Origin: Lachnospiraceae bacterium
Lineage (GTDB): Bacteria > Bacillota > Clostridia > Lachnospirales > Lachnospiraceae
Assembly (NCBI GenBank): GCA_017428105.1
Contig: JAFRRM010000015.1
Span: 62,001 to 126,000 of the forward strand
Length of the DNA stretch: 64,000 bases
Reading direction: 5' to 3'
Part shown: piece after piece, positions 8,799-18,362 of the stretch
Numbering within the stretch: the stretch's first letter is position 1
Layout: each line of letters begins with the position of its first letter
Notes under the pieces: generated by a model
What the model saw: only the letters and a program-made list of their open reading frames with translations
What the model was told of the DNA's origin: nothing
The model's database searches: none
Position numbers and translations under genes: made by a program

Positions 8799-9600
8799 TT
8801 TTTTCATCCGCCTGCGCAGCAGCGTCATCGTGCTGGGGTCCGCGATCCTGTTCTTCTGGTTCGGCGGCATCCCGCTGTTCGCCGTGCTGGCGGTGGTCAG
8901 CCTGATCGGGATGTTTGAACTGTATCAGGCGGCTTCCGTCTGGAAAACGCCCCTGGCCGCGGCCGGGATGATGGCCGGCGCCCTCTTTCTGGAGGCCGTG
9001 TACCTCGGGTGGGACGCCTGGCTGCTGTTCGTTCTGTTCCTGGGCTTCATCCTGATCCTGGGGACGTTCGTGTTCACGTTTCCGCGGTATCAGTTCAGTC
9101 AGACCGCGGCCGGCGTCTTCGGCGTGCTTTACGTGCCCGTGATGCTGTCCTATCTGTATCGCATCCGCAGCATGCCGGACGGGTTCGCCCTGATCTGGCT
9201 CGTCTTCATCGCCTCCTGGGGCAGCGATACCCTGGCTTACTGCGCGGGACGCCTGTTCGGCCGTCATAAAATGACGCCGCAGCTTTCCCCGAAGAAGACC
9301 TGGGAAGGCGCTGCGGGCGGCGTGCTGGGCGCCGCGCTGCTGGGCTTTCTGTACGCCCTGGCGTTCGGCGGCCATCTGAAGTTTCTGGGAGACCCGCTGC
9401 TGGCCACGCCGCTGCTCTGTGCGGCCGGAAGCGTCGTGTCCCAGATCGGCGACCTGGCGGCTTCCGCCATCAAGCGCAGCGTCGGCGTAAAAGACTACGG
9501 CAACCTGATCCCCGGCCACGGCGGGATCCTGGACCGCTTCGATTCGGTCATCGTGACCGCGCCGCTGGTCTATTATCTGCTTCTGCTGTTCATGAAATGA
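8788..9600 (+). CDS. cdsA: phosphatidate cytidylyltransferase
   Basis: A 270-residue polytopic membrane enzyme that makes CDP-diacylglycerol from phosphatidic acid and CTP. The C-terminal signature is present: SVGVKDYGNLIPGHGGILDR, followed by FDSVIVTAP, with SPKKTWEGAAGG earlier. The start at 8788 (MDRDFF) has GGAGGG before it and overlaps the last 11 bases of uppS. The next gene is rseP; dxr, which usually separates cdsA and rseP, is absent. Confidence 0.95.
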   Translation: MDRDFFIRLRSSVIVLGSAILFFWFGGIPLFAVLAVVSLIGMFELYQAASVWKTPLAAAGMMAGALFLEAVYLGWDAWLLFVLFLGFILILGTFVFTFPRYQFSQTAAGVFGVLYVPVMLSYLYRIRSMPDGFALIWLVFIASWGSDTLAYCAGRLFGRHKMTPQLSPKKTWEGAAGGVLGAALLGFLYALAFGGHLKFLGDPLLATPLLCAAGSVVSQIGDLAASAIKRSVGVKDYGNLIPGHGGILDRFDSVIVTAPLVYYLLLLFMK

Positions 9601-9639
9601 CTCCCGGCGGCGGACCGCCGCCTGCTGAATGAGGTAATT

Positions 9640-10950
9640 ATGCTTCCCGGTATCATCATAGCCATCATCGTATTCAGCATTCTGGTCCTGTTCCATGAAT
9701 TCGGCCATTTCATCATGGCCAAGGCCGTGGGGATCGGGGTGACGGAATTTTCCCTGGGCATGGGCCCGCGCATCTTTTCGTTCGGCAAGGGGGAGACGAA
9801 ATACTCCCTGAAAGCCCTTCCCTTCGGCGGCTCCTGCGCCATGGTGGGAGAGGACGACCCGGAGGAAGAGGCGCTTAACTCGTTCGGCGCCAAACCGGCC
9901 TGGGCGCGCTTCCTGGTGGTGTTCGCCGGCCCGGCGTTCAACATCATCCTGGCGTTCCTCGCGTCCCTGTTCCTGCTCGGCTTCGGCGGCGTCAACACGA
10001 ATGACGTCCATGCCGTGACGGCGGGCAGTCCGGCGCAGGAAGCCGGCATCGAAGCCTGGAAGGATAAAGTGACCGCCATCGACGGCCACCGCATCTCGAT
10101 GGGCCGCGAACTGATGCTGTACCTGCTGGCGAACCCGCTGGACGGCTCACCGGTCACCGTGACCCTGGAACGGGACGGCGTGACGCGCGACGTGACGGTC
10201 GATACCAGAATGAGCGGCTACCGCGTGGGCATCAGCTACATGGCCGGGGAGGAGACCGCCAGACTCTCGGAAGTGAGTGCGGGCAGTCCCGCGGAAAAAG
10301 CGGGACTCAAGGCCGGCGATACGGTGACCTCCCTGAACAGTACGCCCATCGCCAGCGGCACGGCGATGCAGCAGTTCTTCGCGGAGCACCCGCTGGACGG
10401 CACGCCGATCGTATTCACCGTTCTCCGGGACGGACAGGAGCTGACGTTCACCATGACGCCGGCGCATTACGAGACCTACGACCTGGGCTTTTCGGCCTAC
10501 AACGTCTATTACAAGTGGGACGGCAACATTTTCCACCTGTTCCGGGAAGGCTTCCGGGAAGTCCGCTACTGGCTGTCCTACACCTTCTTCTCGCTGAAGA
10601 TGCTGATAACCGGCAAGGTCGGCGTACGCGACCTGTCCGGCCCCGTGGGCATCGTCAGCACGATGGGCCAGGCCGTGGAGGCCGGCGTGGAGAGCGGCGG
10701 CGTGGGCGACGCGGCCCTGAACGTCCTGACCATGATGGTCCTGCTCAGCGTGAACCTGGGCATCATGAACCTGCTGCCCATCCCCGCGCTGGACGGCGGC
10801 CGCATCCTGTTCATCCTGTTCGAACTGATCTTCCGCAGACCCGTGCCCCGCAAGGCGGAATCCATCGTGCATTTCATCGGTTTCATCCTGCTGATGGCGC
10901 TGATGGCGGTGATCCTGTTCAGCGACGTGCTGAAGTTCTTCGGGAAATAA
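9640..10950 (+). CDS. rseP: site-2 intramembrane metalloprotease RseP
   Basis: A 436-residue zinc protease. The zinc motif HEFGH lies in the first helix (His19, Glu20, His23), and the second conserved motif NLLPIPALDGGRI lies near the C-terminus. Two PDZ-like units can be seen (VTAGSPAQEAGIEAWKDKV and VSAGSPAEKAGLKAGDTV), where many Gram-positive members have one. Family members cleave membrane-bound anti-sigma factors and leftover signal peptides. A membrane anti-sigma candidate is encoded at 19781-20368, so a link is possible but unproven. Confidence 0.95.
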   Translation: MLPGIIIAIIVFSILVLFHEFGHFIMAKAVGIGVTEFSLGMGPRIFSFGKGETKYSLKALPFGGSCAMVGEDDPEEEALNSFGAKPAWARFLVVFAGPAFNIILAFLASLFLLGFGGVNTNDVHAVTAGSPAQEAGIEAWKDKVTAIDGHRISMGRELMLYLLANPLDGSPVTVTLERDGVTRDVTVDTRMSGYRVGISYMAGEETARLSEVSAGSPAEKAGLKAGDTVTSLNSTPIASGTAMQQFFAEHPLDGTPIVFTVLRDGQELTFTMTPAHYETYDLGFSAYNVYYKWDGNIFHLFREGFREVRYWLSYTFFSLKMLITGKVGVRDLSGPVGIVSTMGQAVEAGVESGGVGDAALNVLTMMVLLSVNLGIMNLLPIPALDGGRILFILFELIFRRPVPRKAESIVHFIGFILLMALMAVILFSDVLKFFGK

Positions 10951-11047
10951 CGGGAAAGCCCCCTGTCAGGCGGACATTTATATGACAAGATCCCTTTCGG
11001 CAAGCATTATTCCGGGCAGAACGGCCCGCAGGATTTTATTTGACTTT

Positions 11048-12115
11048 ATGGAACGCAAACATACCCGAATCATCCGGATCGGCAGCCGTCCTATTGGCGG
11101 CTCCCACCCGATCGCCATCCAGTCGATGTGCAATACCAGAACTTCAGACGTCGAAGCCACCACGGCGCAGATCCTCGCGCTGGAAAAAGCCGGCTGCGAG
11201 ATCATTCGCGTGACCGTGCCCACTGCGGACGCCGCCCGGGCGCTGCCCGCCATCAAAGAACGGATCCATATCCCGCTGGTGGCGGACATTCATTTTGATT
11301 ACAAACTGGCCATCGCGGCCATGAACGGCGGCGCGGACAAGGTGCGCATCAATCCCGGCAACATCGGTTCTCCCGAGGGCGTGAAGGCGCTCGTGGAGCG
11401 GGCCGCCCGCGACGGGATCCCGCTGCGCGTGGGTGTCAACAGCGGCTCGCTGGAGAAAAAATTTATTGAGAAATACGGCGGCGTGACGGCAGAAGGGCTC
11501 GCGGAAAGCGCACTGGGCCAGGCCGCCATGATCGAAGCTTTCGGATACGACAAACTGGTCATCAGCATCAAATCCAGCCGCGTACCCGTCAGCATCCGCG
11601 CCCACGAGATCATCGCGGAGCGCTGCGACTGGCCGCTGCACGTGGGCATCACGGAGGCGGGGACCGTGTACAGCGGCACTGTCAAATCCGCCGTGGGCAT
11701 CGGGGCGATCCTGTCCCGCGGCATCGGCGACACGATCCGGGTCTCCCTGACCGGCGATCCGCTCGAGGAAGTGCGGGCCGCGAAGCAGATCTTAAAGAGC
11801 CTGGGCCTGCGGAAAGAGGGCATTGAAGTGATCTCTTGTCCGACCTGCGGCCGCACGCAGATCGACCTGATCGCGCTGGCGGAGGCCGTGGAGGCCATGG
11901 CGGCCCGGTATCCGGACAAAAATCTGACCGTCGCCGTGATGGGCTGCGCGGTCAACGGCCCCGGGGAAGCCCGGGAAGCCGATCTGGGCATCGCCGGCGG
12001 GCGTGGCGAAGGCCTGCTGTTCCGAAAAGGCGAAATACTCCGGAAACTGCCGGAGAACGAGCTTCTGGGGGCTTTGGAAGCGGAAATACAGAGATGGGAG
12101 GACCCGCATGTTTGA
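11048..12115 (+). CDS. ispG: 4-hydroxy-3-methylbut-2-en-1-yl diphosphate synthase
   Basis: A 355-residue iron-sulfur enzyme of the MEP isoprenoid pathway (GcpE). The Fe-S ligands are visible as SCPTCGRT and GCAVNGPGEA, and the N-terminus has IGGSHPIAIQSMCNTRT, which is diagnostic. The start at 11048 matches the usual N-terminus; an in-frame ATG at 10982 would add 22 residues and cannot be excluded. It overlaps polC by 8 bases. Confidence 0.95.
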   Translation: MERKHTRIIRIGSRPIGGSHPIAIQSMCNTRTSDVEATTAQILALEKAGCEIIRVTVPTADAARALPAIKERIHIPLVADIHFDYKLAIAAMNGGADKVRINPGNIGSPEGVKALVERAARDGIPLRVGVNSGSLEKKFIEKYGGVTAEGLAESALGQAAMIEAFGYDKLVISIKSSRVPVSIRAHEIIAERCDWPLHVGITEAGTVYSGTVKSAVGIGAILSRGIGDTIRVSLTGDPLEEVRAAKQILKSLGLRKEGIEVISCPTCGRTQIDLIALAEAVEAMAARYPDKNLTVAVMGCAVNGPGEAREADLGIAGGRGEGLLFRKGEILRKLPENELLGALEAEIQRWEDPHV

Positions 12116-15100
12116 ACCCGCGCAGATGAAACCCCTCACGGAAGCCGTCCCGGACCTGATGACCACCGAGACCGTCATGGACCGGGCGGACCGGATCTAC
12201 ATCGAAAAAATGCTGATGTCCCGCAAACGGGACCGGCTGAAGATCTATCTGCACGCCCCGTTTATCATTCCCAAACGGGACATCTGGGCGCTTGAAGCCG
12301 CCGTCAAAAAGCAGTACTTCAAAAACAAAGACGTCCGCGTCGAGATCATCGAGCATTTCCATCTGGATGACATGACGGCGCAGGAGGCCTACGAACAGTA
12401 TAAAGACAGCATTCTGCTGGAGCTTAAATCCATCCGGCTGTACGAATACAATCTGCTCCGCCGCGCCTCGCTGGATTTTTCCGGCGGGGAAACGGTCGTG
12501 CTGGAAATGCCGGACCTGAGCGTGCTGGCGGCCCGCAGCGGCAGCCTGTCGGATTATCTGAAGCAGGTCTTCCGCGAGCGCCTGGGCTTTCCCGTGAACA
12601 TCCGGCTCCGGGCCGGCGGCGCCGCGGCCCGTCAGGCAGTAAAGGATGACGCGGAGGAGTCCGAGATCCTCTCGATCCTGGACCGGGCGATCCGCGCGGA
12701 GCAGAGCGAAGAGGACCGGCCGGAAAAGAAAGCGCCGGCCCGGCCTTTCACGCCCAAGCGCGCGCTGCTCGCAGAAGAGGGCAGCTGGGGCCGCGATTTC
12801 GACGGCGACCCGATCCCGCTTTCGGACATCCGGAGCGAGATGGGCGAAGTCACCGTGCGCGGCCAGATCCTGTCCCTGGAAAAAAAGCCGCTGCGCAACG
12901 GGAACACCCTGTTCAGCTTTGTCCTGACCGATTTTACGGATTCCATGCGCGGCAAGGTCTTCGGCAAGCCGCACGAAGAGGAGCAGCTGGACCGGGTCCT
13001 AAAGGAGGGCAACTTTCTGCGGGTCCGCGCCGTCGCGCTGTTTGACCAGTATGACGGCGAAGTGGTCCTGTCCTCCGTCAGCGGCATCAAACCGGATCAG
13101 AACATGAAGATGACCCGCACCGATACCGCCCCGCTCAAGCGGGTGGAGCTCCATGCCCACACCCAGATGAGCGAGATGGACGGCCTGACCCATACGGACG
13201 AGTTCGTGAAGCGCGCCGCTGCCTGGGGCCACAAAGCCGTCGCCATCACGGACCACGGCGTGGTGCAGTCCTTCCCGGACGCGATGCACACGGCGGATGC
13301 CCTGCGGCAGAAAGGCAAGGACATCCGGATCATTTACGGCTGTGAAGGCTATCTGGTGGACGACGAACCGGGCATGACGGCGGAGGACATCAAAAAAGCG
13401 CCCAGCTATCACATCATCCTTCTGGCGAAAAACGACACCGGCCGCATCAATCTGTACCGGCTGGTGTCCGAGTCGCACCTGCATTATTTCAACAAACGGC
13501 CCCGCATCCCCCGGAGCCTTCTGGCGGAATGCCGCGAGGGGCTGATCCTGGGCTCCGCCTGCGAAGCCGGCGAGCTGTACCGCGCGCTGCTCAGGGACGC
13601 GCCGGAGGAAGAACTGCAGCGCATCGTCAATTTCTACGATTACCTGGAGGTCCAGCCGCTGGGCAACAACGCCTACCTGACCCGGACGGGCCGGAACGGC
13701 CGGATCTATACGCAGGACGACCTGCGGAACTTCGTGCGCCGCATCCTCGAACTGGGGCGCCAGTACGCCAAGCCGGTCGTCGCCACCTGCGACGTCCATT
13801 TCCTGGATCCGGAGGACGAGATCTACCGCCGCATCCTGCAGGCAGGTCAGGGCTACGCGGACGCGGATTTCCAGCCGCCGCTGTATTTCCGCACGACGGA
13901 GGAAATGCTCGCGGAATTCGATTTCCTGGACTACAATACCGCCAAGGAGATCGTGATCGACAACACCAACCTGATCGCGGACATGTGCGAAGCCATCTCG
14001 CCGGTGCGGCCCGACAAATGCCCGCCGCAGATCCCCGGTTCGGAGGAAGAACTGGAGAAAATGTGCTACGACAGGGCGCACGACATGTACGGCGAGCGCC
14101 TGCCCGTGATCGTGGAGGAGCGCCTGTCCAAAGAACTGACCTCCATCATCGGCAACGGATACGCGGTCATGTACATCATCGCGCAGCGGCTGGTCAAAAA
14201 ATCCAATGACGACGGCTATCTGGTGGGATCCCGCGGTTCCGTGGGCTCCTCGCTGGTCGCTACCTTCAGCGGGATCTCCGAAGTGAACCCGCTGCCGCCT
14301 CATTACCGCTGCCCGCAGTGCCGCCACAGCATTTTCGACAACGAGGAGACCCGCCGGAACGCGGGCGGCGCCGGCGTGGACATGGCACCGATGGCCTGCC
14401 CGGTCTGCGGCGCACCCATGATCCGCGACGGCTACGATATCCCGTTCGAGACCTTCCTGGGCTTCAAGGGCGACAAGGAGCCGGACATCGACCTGAACTT
14501 TTCCGGCGAATACCAGTCCAAAGCCCATGAATATACGGAAGTGCTGTTCGGCAAGGGCTGCACGTTCAAGGCCGGCACCATCACGGGGCTGGCGGAAAAA
14601 ACGGCTTTCGGCTTCGTGATGAAGTATTACGAGGAAAAAGGCGAGCATAAACGGCGCTGCGAGATCGAGCGCATCGCGAAGGGCCTGGAAGGGACCAGGC
14701 GCTCTACGGGCCAGCATCCGGGCGGGATCGTCGTGATGCCGCGCGGGGAGAACATTTATTCCTTCACCCCGATCCAGTACCCGGCCAACAAGGAGAAGAG
14801 CGGGATCGTCACCACGCACTTCGATTATCATTCGATCGATCACAATCTGCTGAAGCTGGACATCCTGGGCCACGACGACCCGACCATGATCCGCCGCCTG
14901 GGCGATCTGACCGGCCTGACCATGACCGAGGTGCCCATCAACGACGAAAAGGTGCTGGCCCTGTTCAACAGCTGCGAGCCGCTGGGCGTTGCGCCGGAGG
15001 ACCTGGGCGGCTGCGCGTTCGGCACGCTGGGCGTCCCGGAATTCGGCACGGACTTCGCCATGGGCATCCTGCGAGACGCGAACCCGCAGTCTGTGGCCGA

Positions 15101-15938
15101 CCTGGTCCGCATCGCCGGAATCGCGCACGGCACGGACGTCTGGAAGGGCAACGTGCAGGACCTGATCGTCAACAAAACGGCGACGCTGAAGGAATCCATC
15201 TGCACCCGCGACGACATCATGCTCTACCTGATCGGCCAGGGCATGGACCCCGCGCTGTCCTTCAAGATCATGGAAAGTGTCCGCAAGGGCAAAGTGGCCA
15301 AAGGGAAGGAAGGCAGCTGGCCGGCCTGGAAAAAAGAGATGGAAGAGCACGGCGTGCCCGAATGGTATCTCGGCTCCGCGGAGAAGATCCAGTACATGTT
15401 CCCGAAAGCCCACGCGGCCGCCTACGTCATGATGGCCCTGCGCGTGGCTTACTGTAAACTGTACTACCCGCTGGAATACTACACTGCCTACTTCAGCATC
15501 CGCGCGGACGGCTTTGACTATGAGATGATGGCCACGGGAAGAGAGAACATGACCCGGAATCTGGCCATGCTGCGGAAAAACAAGGACTCCCTGTCCGACA
15601 AGGAACTGCTGGTCCTGCGCGACATGCGCCTGGTGGAGGAAATGTACGCCCGCGGCATCGAGTTCATGCCCATCGACGTGTACAAAGCCAAGGCGGACCG
15701 CTTCCAGATCATCGACGGGAAGATCATGCCGTCCTTCAACAGCATCGCCGGCCTGGGCCTGGCGGCCGCGCAGAGCCTGGAAGAAGCCGCCGCGCAGGGA
15801 CCGTTCCTGTCCCGCGAGGACATGATCCAGCGCTCGAAGATCAATTCGACCCTGGCGGAGACCATGGCGCACATGGGCATCCTGGGCGACATGGCCGAGA
15901 GCAACCAGCTGTCCCTGACGGACATCGTGCTGGAATAA
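12108..15938 (+). CDS. polC: DNA polymerase III PolC-type alpha subunit without exonuclease domain
   Basis: The replicative polymerase, 1276 residues versus about 1440 in Bacillus. In order it has the PolC N-terminal domain (about 1-200), an OB fold (about 245-335), a PHP domain starting at VELHAHTQMSEMDG (346-359), a zinc finger (CPQC...CPVC) and the catalytic palm with EPDIDLNFSG and LDILGHDDPTMIR. In standard PolC a DnaQ-like 3'-5' exonuclease of about 165 residues interrupts the PHP domain after IIYGxE..LVDD. Here LVDD (416-419) is followed after only about 14 residues by SYHIILLAKNDTGRINLY, the PHP continuation. The exonuclease is thus absent and the length deficit matches. The start at 12108 has GGGAGG before it and overlaps ispG. 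Confidence 0.95.
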   Translation: MFEPAQMKPLTEAVPDLMTTETVMDRADRIYIEKMLMSRKRDRLKIYLHAPFIIPKRDIWALEAAVKKQYFKNKDVRVEIIEHFHLDDMTAQEAYEQYKDSILLELKSIRLYEYNLLRRASLDFSGGETVVLEMPDLSVLAARSGSLSDYLKQVFRERLGFPVNIRLRAGGAAARQAVKDDAEESEILSILDRAIRAEQSEEDRPEKKAPARPFTPKRALLAEEGSWGRDFDGDPIPLSDIRSEMGEVTVRGQILSLEKKPLRNGNTLFSFVLTDFTDSMRGKVFGKPHEEEQLDRVLKEGNFLRVRAVALFDQYDGEVVLSSVSGIKPDQNMKMTRTDTAPLKRVELHAHTQMSEMDGLTHTDEFVKRAAAWGHKAVAITDHGVVQSFPDAMHTADALRQKGKDIRIIYGCEGYLVDDEPGMTAEDIKKAPSYHIILLAKNDTGRINLYRLVSESHLHYFNKRPRIPRSLLAECREGLILGSACEAGELYRALLRDAPEEELQRIVNFYDYLEVQPLGNNAYLTRTGRNGRIYTQDDLRNFVRRILELGRQYAKPVVATCDVHFLDPEDEIYRRILQAGQGYADADFQPPLYFRTTEEMLAEFDFLDYNTAKEIVIDNTNLIADMCEAISPVRPDKCPPQIPGSEEELEKMCYDRAHDMYGERLPVIVEERLSKELTSIIGNGYAVMYIIAQRLVKKSNDDGYLVGSRGSVGSSLVATFSGISEVNPLPPHYRCPQCRHSIFDNEETRRNAGGAGVDMAPMACPVCGAPMIRDGYDIPFETFLGFKGDKEPDIDLNFSGEYQSKAHEYTEVLFGKGCTFKAGTITGLAEKTAFGFVMKYYEEKGEHKRRCEIERIAKGLEGTRRSTGQHPGGIVVMPRGENIYSFTPIQYPANKEKSGIVTTHFDYHSIDHNLLKLDILGHDDPTMIRRLGDLTGLTMTEVPINDEKVLALFNSCEPLGVAPEDLGGCAFGTLGVPEFGTDFAMGILRDANPQSVADLVRIAGIAHGTDVWKGNVQDLIVNKTATLKESICTRDDIMLYLIGQGMDPALSFKIMESVRKGKVAKGKEGSWPAWKKEMEEHGVPEWYLGSAEKIQYMFPKAHAAAYVMMALRVAYCKLYYPLEYYTAYFSIRADGFDYEMMATGRENMTRNLAMLRKNKDSLSDKELLVLRDMRLVEEMYARGIEFMPIDVYKAKADRFQIIDGKIMPSFNSIAGLGLAAAQSLEEAAAQGPFLSREDMIQRSKINSTLAETMAHMGILGDMAESNQLSLTDIVLE

Positions 15939-15989
15939 GTTGTGCAAAAAACGGGCGTCTGCGGGCGTCCGTTTGAAGAAAGGAGCCCC

Positions 15990-17822
15990 ATGCTGACCCT
16001 TGACAGTACGATCGGCGAATTATACCGAACCCCCATCGGCCGCGACCTGGCGGACAAACTGCTGATGCAGGCGGGCCTGCCGCAGAGCACCCTGACCAAT
16101 CCGCTGGTCTCGCATATGAAGATCCGCTCCGCGTCCAAACTGGTGCCCGGGAAGATCGAGCCGGCGCTGTTCGACGCGATCCTGAACCTGGTGAACCGCG
16201 AGCCGGAGATCGTGTCCGCCGCGAAAGGTCCGGTGAAGCCGGCCTGGTGGAAGGAAGCGGTGTTTTACCAGATCTACCCGCGCAGCTTCTGCGACTCGAA
16301 CGGGGACGGGATCGGGGACATCCCCGGGATCATTTCGCGCCTGGACTATCTGAAGGACCTCGGCGTGGACGCGCTGTGGCTCTCCCCGGTCTATGATTCG
16401 CCGAACGACGACAACGGCTACGACATCCGCGATTACCGTGCCATCATGGCCGAATTCGGCACGATGGAAGACTTCGACCGCCTCCTGGCCGAAGTGCACG
16501 CCCGCGGCATGCGCCTGATCATGGACCTCGTCATCAACCATACCTCGGACGAGCACGCCTGGTTCCGCGAAGCGCTCGCCGACCCGTCTTCGCCCCGCCG
16601 GAATTACTACTTCCTGCAGCCCGGGAGGCCGGACGCGCCGCCCAACAACTGGGCCAGCTTCTTCTCCGGCTCCGCCTGGCGCTATTTCCCGGAGGAGGGC
16701 CTCTGGGGCCTGCACCTGTTCTCGAAAAAGCAGATGGATCTGAACTGGGAGAACGATGATCTGCGCCGGGAAGTGCTGGACATGATCCGCTGGTGGCTGG
16801 AAAAAGGCGTGGACGGCTTCCGCATGGACGTCGTCAACTATATTTCCAAGGATCCCGGCCTGCCCGCGGGTGACCCCACCGTTGCGGGCCTGGTCGGCTT
16901 CTGCGGCGTGGAGCATTACATCTACGGGCCGCGCCTGCATGAATTCCTGAAGCAGATCCGCCGCGAAGCGTTCGACCTCTACGGCGCCTTTTCCGTGGGC
17001 GAATGCCCCGGCCTGGGCATGAACATGAGCCGCATGGTCACTGCGGAAGAGCGGAAGGAACTGGACATGGTCTTTTCCTTCGACCACCTGGAGACGCCGG
17101 GGCACGGCAAGTTTGACGACTATGAGTACGACCTGAACTACTACCGGGACCACATCCTGCAGTGGATCGAAAACTACGGCACCAACTGCCGCCTTTCCCT
17201 GTTTTTCAACAACCATGACAATCCCCGCATGGTCAGCAAAGTCAGCCGCAACAAGGCCCTGCACCCATACGTCGCCAAACTCCTGGCGGTCCTGCAGCTG
17301 ACGCTCCCCGGCACGCCGTTCCTTTATCAGGGCGACGAGATGGGGCTGTCCAATTATGAATTCACCAGCCTGGACCAGATCACGGACGTGGAGGCGAAGG
17401 GCTTCATCGCGGAGAACCGGGCCCGCATGAGCGAAGCGGAGATGCTGCGTATCCTGAACGCCGGGACCCGCGAACACACCCGCATCCTCCTCCCCGGCGG
17501 CGGGCAGCTCCCGCCCTGGCACGCCGGCGTGACCCAGCAGACCCCGGACCCGGAGGTGGAAGAATCTTACCGCTTCCTCCTGAAGCTCCGCCGTTCAAGC
17601 AAAGTGTTCCCGTATGGGACATTCGAACTGATCAGCGACAAGAAGAACGCTTTCGTCTACCGCCGCAGCTTAAGCGGCAAGTCCTACGTCATCGAATGCA
17701 ACCTTGCCGCCGAGCCCCGCAAACCCCTCTACAAACCCAAAAAATCCCGCCTGGTCTTTGACTCCCAGCCCCTCCACACCGGAGATCTCGGCCCGTACCA
17801 CGCGCAGATCTGGGAAGAATAA
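15990..17822 (+). CDS. GH13 alpha-glucosidase (oligo-1,6-glucosidase type)
   Basis: A 610-residue glycoside hydrolase. After an N-terminal helical segment of about 80 residues (TIGELYRTPIGRDLADKLL) comes the GH13 barrel, beginning AVFYQIYPRSFCDSNGDGIG as in the alpha-glucosidase/oligo-1,6-glucosidase subfamily. Catalytic residues are Asp280 (GFRMDVVN, nucleophile), Glu338 (SVGECPG, acid/base) and Asp410 (NNHDNPRM). There is no signal peptide, so it acts in the cytoplasm on imported oligosaccharides. The short N-terminal segment is not part of the standard enzyme and its role is unclear. GAAAGGAG precedes the ATG at 15990. Confidence 0.93.
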   Translation: MLTLDSTIGELYRTPIGRDLADKLLMQAGLPQSTLTNPLVSHMKIRSASKLVPGKIEPALFDAILNLVNREPEIVSAAKGPVKPAWWKEAVFYQIYPRSFCDSNGDGIGDIPGIISRLDYLKDLGVDALWLSPVYDSPNDDNGYDIRDYRAIMAEFGTMEDFDRLLAEVHARGMRLIMDLVINHTSDEHAWFREALADPSSPRRNYYFLQPGRPDAPPNNWASFFSGSAWRYFPEEGLWGLHLFSKKQMDLNWENDDLRREVLDMIRWWLEKGVDGFRMDVVNYISKDPGLPAGDPTVAGLVGFCGVEHYIYGPRLHEFLKQIRREAFDLYGAFSVGECPGLGMNMSRMVTAEERKELDMVFSFDHLETPGHGKFDDYEYDLNYYRDHILQWIENYGTNCRLSLFFNNHDNPRMVSKVSRNKALHPYVAKLLAVLQLTLPGTPFLYQGDEMGLSNYEFTSLDQITDVEAKGFIAENRARMSEAEMLRILNAGTREHTRILLPGGGQLPPWHAGVTQQTPDPEVEESYRFLLKLRRSSKVFPYGTFELISDKKNAFVYRRSLSGKSYVIECNLAAEPRKPLYKPKKSRLVFDSQPLHTGDLGPYHAQIWEE

Positions 17823-17875
17823 GGCCGCTGGGGGACGGTTCCGAGTGGCCCAGTTCGGGTACTCTGCAGGGCAAT

Positions 17876-17908
17876 AGGGCCATTCGGGGACAGCCCCTAA
17901 ATGGTCCT
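17876..17908. terminator. hairpin terminator or REP-like element after the GH13 gene
   Basis: An imperfect inverted repeat, AGGGCCATTCGGGG against CCCCTAAATGGTCCT, closely related to the terminator at 3777-3818. The core GGGGGACGGTTCC is found just before it (about 17830). It closes the GC-rich operon; sequence beyond about 17940 becomes AT-rich. Confidence 0.6.
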
Positions 17909-17965
17909 GTTTGGGCATTCCGTAGGTCGGACGCTTTGTCCGCCATTAGAAAAATCATAACCGGG

Positions 17966-17991
17966 TGAGACATTTTGTAATTCTACACGAC
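17966..17991 (+). promoter_or_regulatory. ECF-type promoter, decayed copy
   Basis: TGAGAC (17966-17971), a 16-base spacer and CGAC (17988-17991). It is the same architecture and near-identical sequence as the promoter of the ECF sigma gene at 19166-19191, 1200 bases away. It precedes a broken copy of the sigma leader and start. It may still be recognised by the sigma factor and drive 18363-18977. Confidence 0.6.
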
Positions 17992-18039
17992 TTATAAGTG
18001 AAAGGTGCAGTTGTCCTTCCCCGAAAGGATAAACTGACA

Positions 18040-18343
18040 ATAGATAGCGGTGCCAGTTATTATGGGGGCCTTTTTGTGTGGACGGAATTAAAAAAGGAAC
18101 ATGGTCAATTGTTAATGTCAATACTAGTTCAGCAAATCCATGGACAGCGGGAATTAAGATCATTAAGTGCAGCATTTTTGCTTTGCAAGAGCTTCAACTT
18201 TATATCAAACCGGCAACATGACAAGTGGTTTACGAATGGGGCAGGTTAGAATTAGTTTTGACGCTAAGTATGGTGCAACACTAATTCAGAATAAAGTGAT
18301 TTCAAGCGGAAACTGCAGTTATTATTGTGACTTGGGTAACTGA
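18040..18343 (+). pseudogene. broken copy of the ECF sigma start joined to a secreted-protein-like fragment
   Basis: The first codons (ATA, then D S G A S) copy the start of the sigma gene (M D N G A S), but the start codon is ATA. The similarity ends after about 20 bases. A different frame then reads DGIKKGTWSIVNVNTSS up to a TGA at 18219, and the overlapping ATG at 18218 reads on to 18343 (SGLRMGQVRISFDAKYGATL). This looks like a deletion fusion followed by a frameshift. The 540 bases between 17823 and 18362 hold this remnant, its promoter and the hairpin; no other gene is seen there. Confidence 0.5.
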
Positions 18344-18362
18344 ACCTGAGAGAGGAAATCAG

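Noticed and set aside
12999..15947. Open frame of about 980 codons antisense to polC
   Set aside because: Composition and lack of any motif show it is a shadow of the GC-rich polC codons.
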